A stretch of DNA of 64,000 nucleotides from positions 15,377 to 79,376 of the forward strand of contig CAYZYH010000002.1 in the NCBI GenBank assembly GCA_964481235.1, in the 5' to 3' direction. Below the pieces are notes generated by a model, which had not been told where the DNA came from, searched no databases, and saw only the letters and a list, made by a program, of their open reading frames with translations. The position numbers and the translations under genes are program-made. The stretch's first letter is position 1. Every line of letters starts with the position of its first letter. The stretch is from JAUPVL01 sp964481235 (lineage in GTDB: Bacteria; Patescibacteriota; Saccharimonadia; CAILAD01; BJGX01). Positions 60,947 through 64,000 of the stretch are shown here, piece after piece.

Positions 60947-61411
60947 TTATAGGCACATCTGATAAGTATTGGTTGTGAGAAGTTCATACCCCATACCCTG
61001 ATACATAGCGTTAGCAGCTATTCTATGGGGATGTGAATTCAATTTAACTCTCTTAATTCCTTTATTTTTTGCAATAGCTAGCATTCTTTTCATTAGTGTC
61101 GTGGCAATACCTTGGCCACGATAGTCTTTGTCTACTACTACGTCTTCTATTATAGCCCTAGAATCGTAAGGTGTTTGAAACATCGCAATTGTTGCTGTCC
61201 CTACAATTTTTCCATTGCTATCTTGGGCTATATACACCCACACATTATTTTGTTGCAATACACTATTAATGTGTTCTTGCGTAATCATAGAACTTGTTTT
61301 TTCTGGAAACAACTGCTGGTGCAGTTTATTGATTGATTCTATTAGTTCTTGGCTGTAGCTTTTAACTTGCAAAAAAGATATGTCTTCTTTATATGTATAC
61401 TTTGACTTCAT
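60947..61411 (-). CDS. GNAT acetyltransferase
   Basis: A 154-residue GNAT with VVDKDYRGQGIATTLMKRML as the acetyl-CoA motif A and the adjacent strand AIIEDVVV. Substrate unknown; small-molecule and protein N-acetylation are both possible. It sits 3 bp after ftsH. Confidence 0.88.
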   Translation of the reverse strand: MKSKYTYKEDISFLQVKSYSQELIESINKLHQQLFPEKTSSMITQEHINSVLQQNNVWVYIAQDSNGKIVGTATIAMFQTPYDSRAIIEDVVVDKDYRGQGIATTLMKRMLAIAKNKGIKRVKLNSHPHRIAANAMYQGMGYELLTTNTYQMCL

Positions 61412-61414
61412 ATA

Positions 61415-63253
61415 CTATTCTAAGGCCGTTTTGGTGTCTTTTTTGGGAGCAGATTTGTCAATTTTACTAAAAAGTTTGGTGAATTCTGGACCTTCTAGTG
61501 TTTCTTTTTCTATTAAGGTCTTTGCAATAAGATCGAGCATTTTACGATTTTTGGTTATTGTAGTTCTAGCAACTTTACTTGCTTCGGAAATTAGTTTTTG
61601 CACCTCTGTGTCAATCTTGGCGGCAACTTGCTCTGAATAATTTTTGTGCTCGCCCATTGTTTTACCCAAAAATACCGAACCTTCACTATCGCCAAAAACC
61701 TGGTTTGATAAACTTGGGCTCATACCGTATTCCATAACCATACGCCTTGCTAAGTCGTTGGCATGTTTAAGGTCGCTACTGGCACCGGTAGTGATATCAC
61801 CAAAGACAAGCTCTTCTGCAGTACGACCACCAAGACTCATGGCTATATCGTCTTTAAAATCAGCTACTGAATGCAAATGCTTGTCTTCTTCTGGTAGACT
61901 CCAGGTAACGCCACCCGCCATACCACGTGACACAATAGATACTTTGTGTACAGGGTTACAATGTGGTAACAAGTGTGAAAGCAACGCGTGGCCAGCCTCG
62001 TGATAAGCAGTGATCTCTTTTTCTTTTTCGTTTAGGACATGACTTTTGCGTTCTGGACCTAGCGCAATTTTCTCTACTGCTTCATGAAAATCACCCTGGG
62101 TGATTTTTTTACGGTTTTGACGTGCAGCAAATATAGCAGCCTCGTTGGCGATATTTGCCAGATCTGCACCAGATACTCCTGGGGTCTTTTTGGCAATTTC
62201 ACCTAGCTTAACATCTTTTTCTAGTGGTTTGTTCTTAGAATGAACTTCTAGTATTTCCTCTCTAGCTTTCATATCTGGACTATCTAGAGTAATGCGTCTA
62301 TCAAACCTACCTGGTCGCAATAGCGCAGGGTCTAATACATCTGGTCGGTTGGTAGCAGCCATCACGATTACATTGGTACCTTGCTCGAAACCATCCATTT
62401 CGGTAAGTATCTGATTGAGAGTTTGTTCTCGCTCATCGTGACCACCACCCAAACCAGTACCTCGCTGACGACCAACAGCATCAATTTCATCAATAAAAAT
62501 TATACATGGCGAATTTTTTTTAGCCTTGCTAAATAAGTCTCGCACCCTACTTGCGCCAACACCTACAAACATTTCTACAAATTCTGAGCCCGATATTGAG
62601 AAAAATGGCACGTCGGCCTCACCAGCAACTGCCCGCGCTAGTAGAGTCTTACCAGTACCTGGAGCGCCAAACATCAATACACCTTTTGGAATTTTTGCGC
62701 CCAATGCTTCAAACTTGGAAGGAAATTTAAGAAACTCCACTACCTCTTGCAGTTCTGTTTTGGCTTCAATTGCACCAGCTACATCGGCAAATTTCACCTT
62801 CTCTTTTTCTAAGCCAAACACTCTAGCTTTGCTTTTTCCAAAGCTCATGGCCTGATTGTTACTACCTTGCGCTTGGCGCATAATAAAGTAGAAGAAACCA
62901 ATAATAATTACAATAGGCAAAATTCCCAACAATATATCAAACCATTTACTGGTACCGTCATCTGGGTTTTTTACATCAACTACTACCTTAGAATAATCTA
63001 ACCCGTAGTCTTTTAAACTACTTGTACGTTCTTTGTAGCCAATCTCTTTTCCGCCATCTTTTAGAAAGACAGTAATTTGATCATTAACGACTTCAATTTT
63101 TTCTACTTGTCCCTGTGAAGTTTGTTCAATTATTTTGCTTAGACTTACTTGAGTAGGTTTCTGTTCATTGTAGTTGGCAAAAATTAAAAGACCAGCTAGC
63201 ACAAGCACGCCAACCGCTACATATATAAACTGTCTGGGAATCTTTTTTAACAT
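61415..63253 (-). CDS. ftsH: membrane AAA protease FtsH
   Basis: A 612-residue FtsH: two N-terminal TM helices, Walker A GAPGTGKT (196-203), SRH and the zinc-protease motif HEAGH (about 420), plus the downstream Asp region. It degrades membrane and short-lived proteins. The C-terminus is short and charged. Starts 3 bp after tilS, the common tilS-ftsH order. Confidence 0.97.
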   Translation of the reverse strand: MLKKIPRQFIYVAVGVLVLAGLLIFANYNEQKPTQVSLSKIIEQTSQGQVEKIEVVNDQITVFLKDGGKEIGYKERTSSLKDYGLDYSKVVVDVKNPDDGTSKWFDILLGILPIVIIIGFFYFIMRQAQGSNNQAMSFGKSKARVFGLEKEKVKFADVAGAIEAKTELQEVVEFLKFPSKFEALGAKIPKGVLMFGAPGTGKTLLARAVAGEADVPFFSISGSEFVEMFVGVGASRVRDLFSKAKKNSPCIIFIDEIDAVGRQRGTGLGGGHDEREQTLNQILTEMDGFEQGTNVIVMAATNRPDVLDPALLRPGRFDRRITLDSPDMKAREEILEVHSKNKPLEKDVKLGEIAKKTPGVSGADLANIANEAAIFAARQNRKKITQGDFHEAVEKIALGPERKSHVLNEKEKEITAYHEAGHALLSHLLPHCNPVHKVSIVSRGMAGGVTWSLPEEDKHLHSVADFKDDIAMSLGGRTAEELVFGDITTGASSDLKHANDLARRMVMEYGMSPSLSNQVFGDSEGSVFLGKTMGEHKNYSEQVAAKIDTEVQKLISEASKVARTTITKNRKMLDLIAKTLIEKETLEGPEFTKLFSKIDKSAPKKDTKTALE

Positions 63254-63256
63254 AAA

Positions 63257-64000
63257 TTATTTAAGCACCTCAAAATTTACTCTAATATTATTATCACTTG
63301 AAGGATCTTTCACTGCTCGCCTATCTACTACTAGACTTGGTAGCCAAACAATTTCATTTTTAGTGTTTACCAATACCGGCCAAATATCTCGCATATTATG
63401 CGGAATCTTTTTGTCTACAAAGACATCTTGTAGCTTTTTGCTACCCGACATACCAACTGGGTAAATTCTATCACCATTCTGGCGATGCCTAACCATTAAT
63501 CTTTGTTTAGCAACAACAATGTTGTCTGCATTATTTTTACTAAAAGACTGAGGCTGAATTGCAACTCTAAAAATGTCGTTTTCAAATGGCGCCTGGGGAG
63601 TCAAAATATGTGTCGACCTGTCGGTATAACTTACTGAATTGTCTGGTTGGCAGGTGACCTTTACAGTATCATACCCTATGGCCAGGTGCAAGCCATTTTT
63701 AAAGTGTTGGCTAGCACCACTTCTACCTTTCAATAAAAATTTTTCAGCCTGAGCAATATTGCTTTTGCTTAAGTTTACCCCTGACTTAATTTGCCGTACA
63801 ACATACACCAATAAACTTGTAGCAATCTGCGGGGGTAAATCTCTAAATTCTTTTTTATCTATCAAGATAGTTTTTTTGTATCTTTCGGATTGAATTCTGC
63901 CTAGTAAATCTTCTAGTTGATAATCGATCTGTTGATTGAGACGACTTAGTTTGTGCAGACTTTGAGTGAAAGAGTGGTGAAAGTTACGATACAACATACT
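63257..64000 (-). CDS. tilS: tRNA(Ile)-lysidine synthase, C-terminal part
   Basis: The frame is open at the right edge, so only the C-terminal 247 codons are in the window; the PP-loop ATPase domain lies beyond. The end carries RHRQNGDRIYPVGMSGSKKL and the DKKIPHNMRDIWPVLVN region of TilS. It converts C34 to lysidine in tRNA-Ile(CAU), which lets that tRNA read AUA. Its place before ftsH is typical. Confidence 0.85.
   Translation of the reverse strand, partial: SMLYRNFHHSFTQSLHKLSRLNQQIDYQLEDLLGRIQSERYKKTILIDKKEFRDLPPQIATSLLVYVVRQIKSGVNLSKSNIAQAEKFLLKGRSGASQHFKNGLHLAIGYDTVKVTCQPDNSVSYTDRSTHILTPQAPFENDIFRVAIQPQSFSKNNADNIVVAKQRLMVRHRQNGDRIYPVGMSGSKKLQDVFVDKKIPHNMRDIWPVLVNTKNEIVWLPSLVVDRRAVKDPSSDNNIRVNFEVLK

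Noticed and set aside
1..64000. CRISPR array, rRNA operon, insertion sequence or prophage
   Set aside because: No array of regular repeats, no 16S/23S/5S sequence, no transposase, integrase or phage structural gene was seen.

Overview
The window looks like a chromosomal segment of a Patescibacteria/CPR bacterium, most likely Candidatus Saccharibacteria (TM7). This is inferred from the AT-rich sequence, lean housekeeping genes with many 1-4 bp overlaps, lineage-typical proteins (RodZ-like, YajQ, RNase J, LepA, MurJ, SemiSWEET) and many short orphan proteins. TGA is an ordinary stop here (for example the ATGA overlaps), so genetic code 11 fits and the UGA=Gly code of Gracilibacteria does not.

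Layout. 0-4.4 kb: start of pilM, a large secreted Ig-repeat protein and a membrane foldase-like protein, all on the minus strand. 4.5-17.5 kb: ychF, two tandem 7-TM paralogues, efp, rpsF-ssb-rpsR, recX/recA, yajQ with a nucleotidyltransferase, rodZ-like and ftsK. 17.6-30.3 kb: an ABC exporter, a J-domain protein, small orphan cassettes, SemiSWEET, RNase J, a UDG, pnp, rpsO, truB (split by an artefactual N gap), a four-helix-bundle IVP gene and a DHH-like protein. 30.4-36.5 kb: an accessory/RNA island with four tRNAs (Glu, Gln, Lys, Tyr), tmRNA, duplicated two-hairpin elements, about 2 kb of nearly gene-free but highly structured DNA that includes a hammerhead-ribozyme core, and a TrmB-type regulator. 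36.5-51 kb: rpsT, holA, mutM, a small-membrane-protein/cREC/Fic operon, the CCA enzyme, polA, rpoD and dnaG, with orphan cassettes between them. 51-64 kb: a hydrolase, a HAD protein, a sulfotransferase, a large flavoprotein, and the run tilS-ftsH-GNAT-murJ-lepA.

Two gene architectures alternate. Many housekeeping genes have a -10 box only 6-9 nt upstream of the start codon (ychF, ftsK, mutM, holA, polA, cca, murJ, dnaG, the HAD gene and the ABC exporter), which predicts leaderless or near-leaderless mRNAs. The orphan genes instead have a complete promoter, usually close to TTGACA-17-TATAAT, a leader with a Shine-Dalgarno site, and often a hairpin terminator at or just after the stop codon; they also look more GC-rich.

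Functionally the window holds replication and repair (RecA, RecX, SSB, PolA, DnaG, HolA, MutM, UDG), RNA processing and translation (RNase J, PNPase, TruB, CCA enzyme, TilS, EF-P, LepA, tmRNA, S6, S15, S18, S20) and envelope and division functions (FtsK, RodZ-like, MurJ, FtsH). The most unusual features are the hammerhead/structured-RNA island at 33.3-35.4 kb, a family of palindromic elements of which one lies in frame inside polA, and the loss of metal ligands in the primase and UDG.
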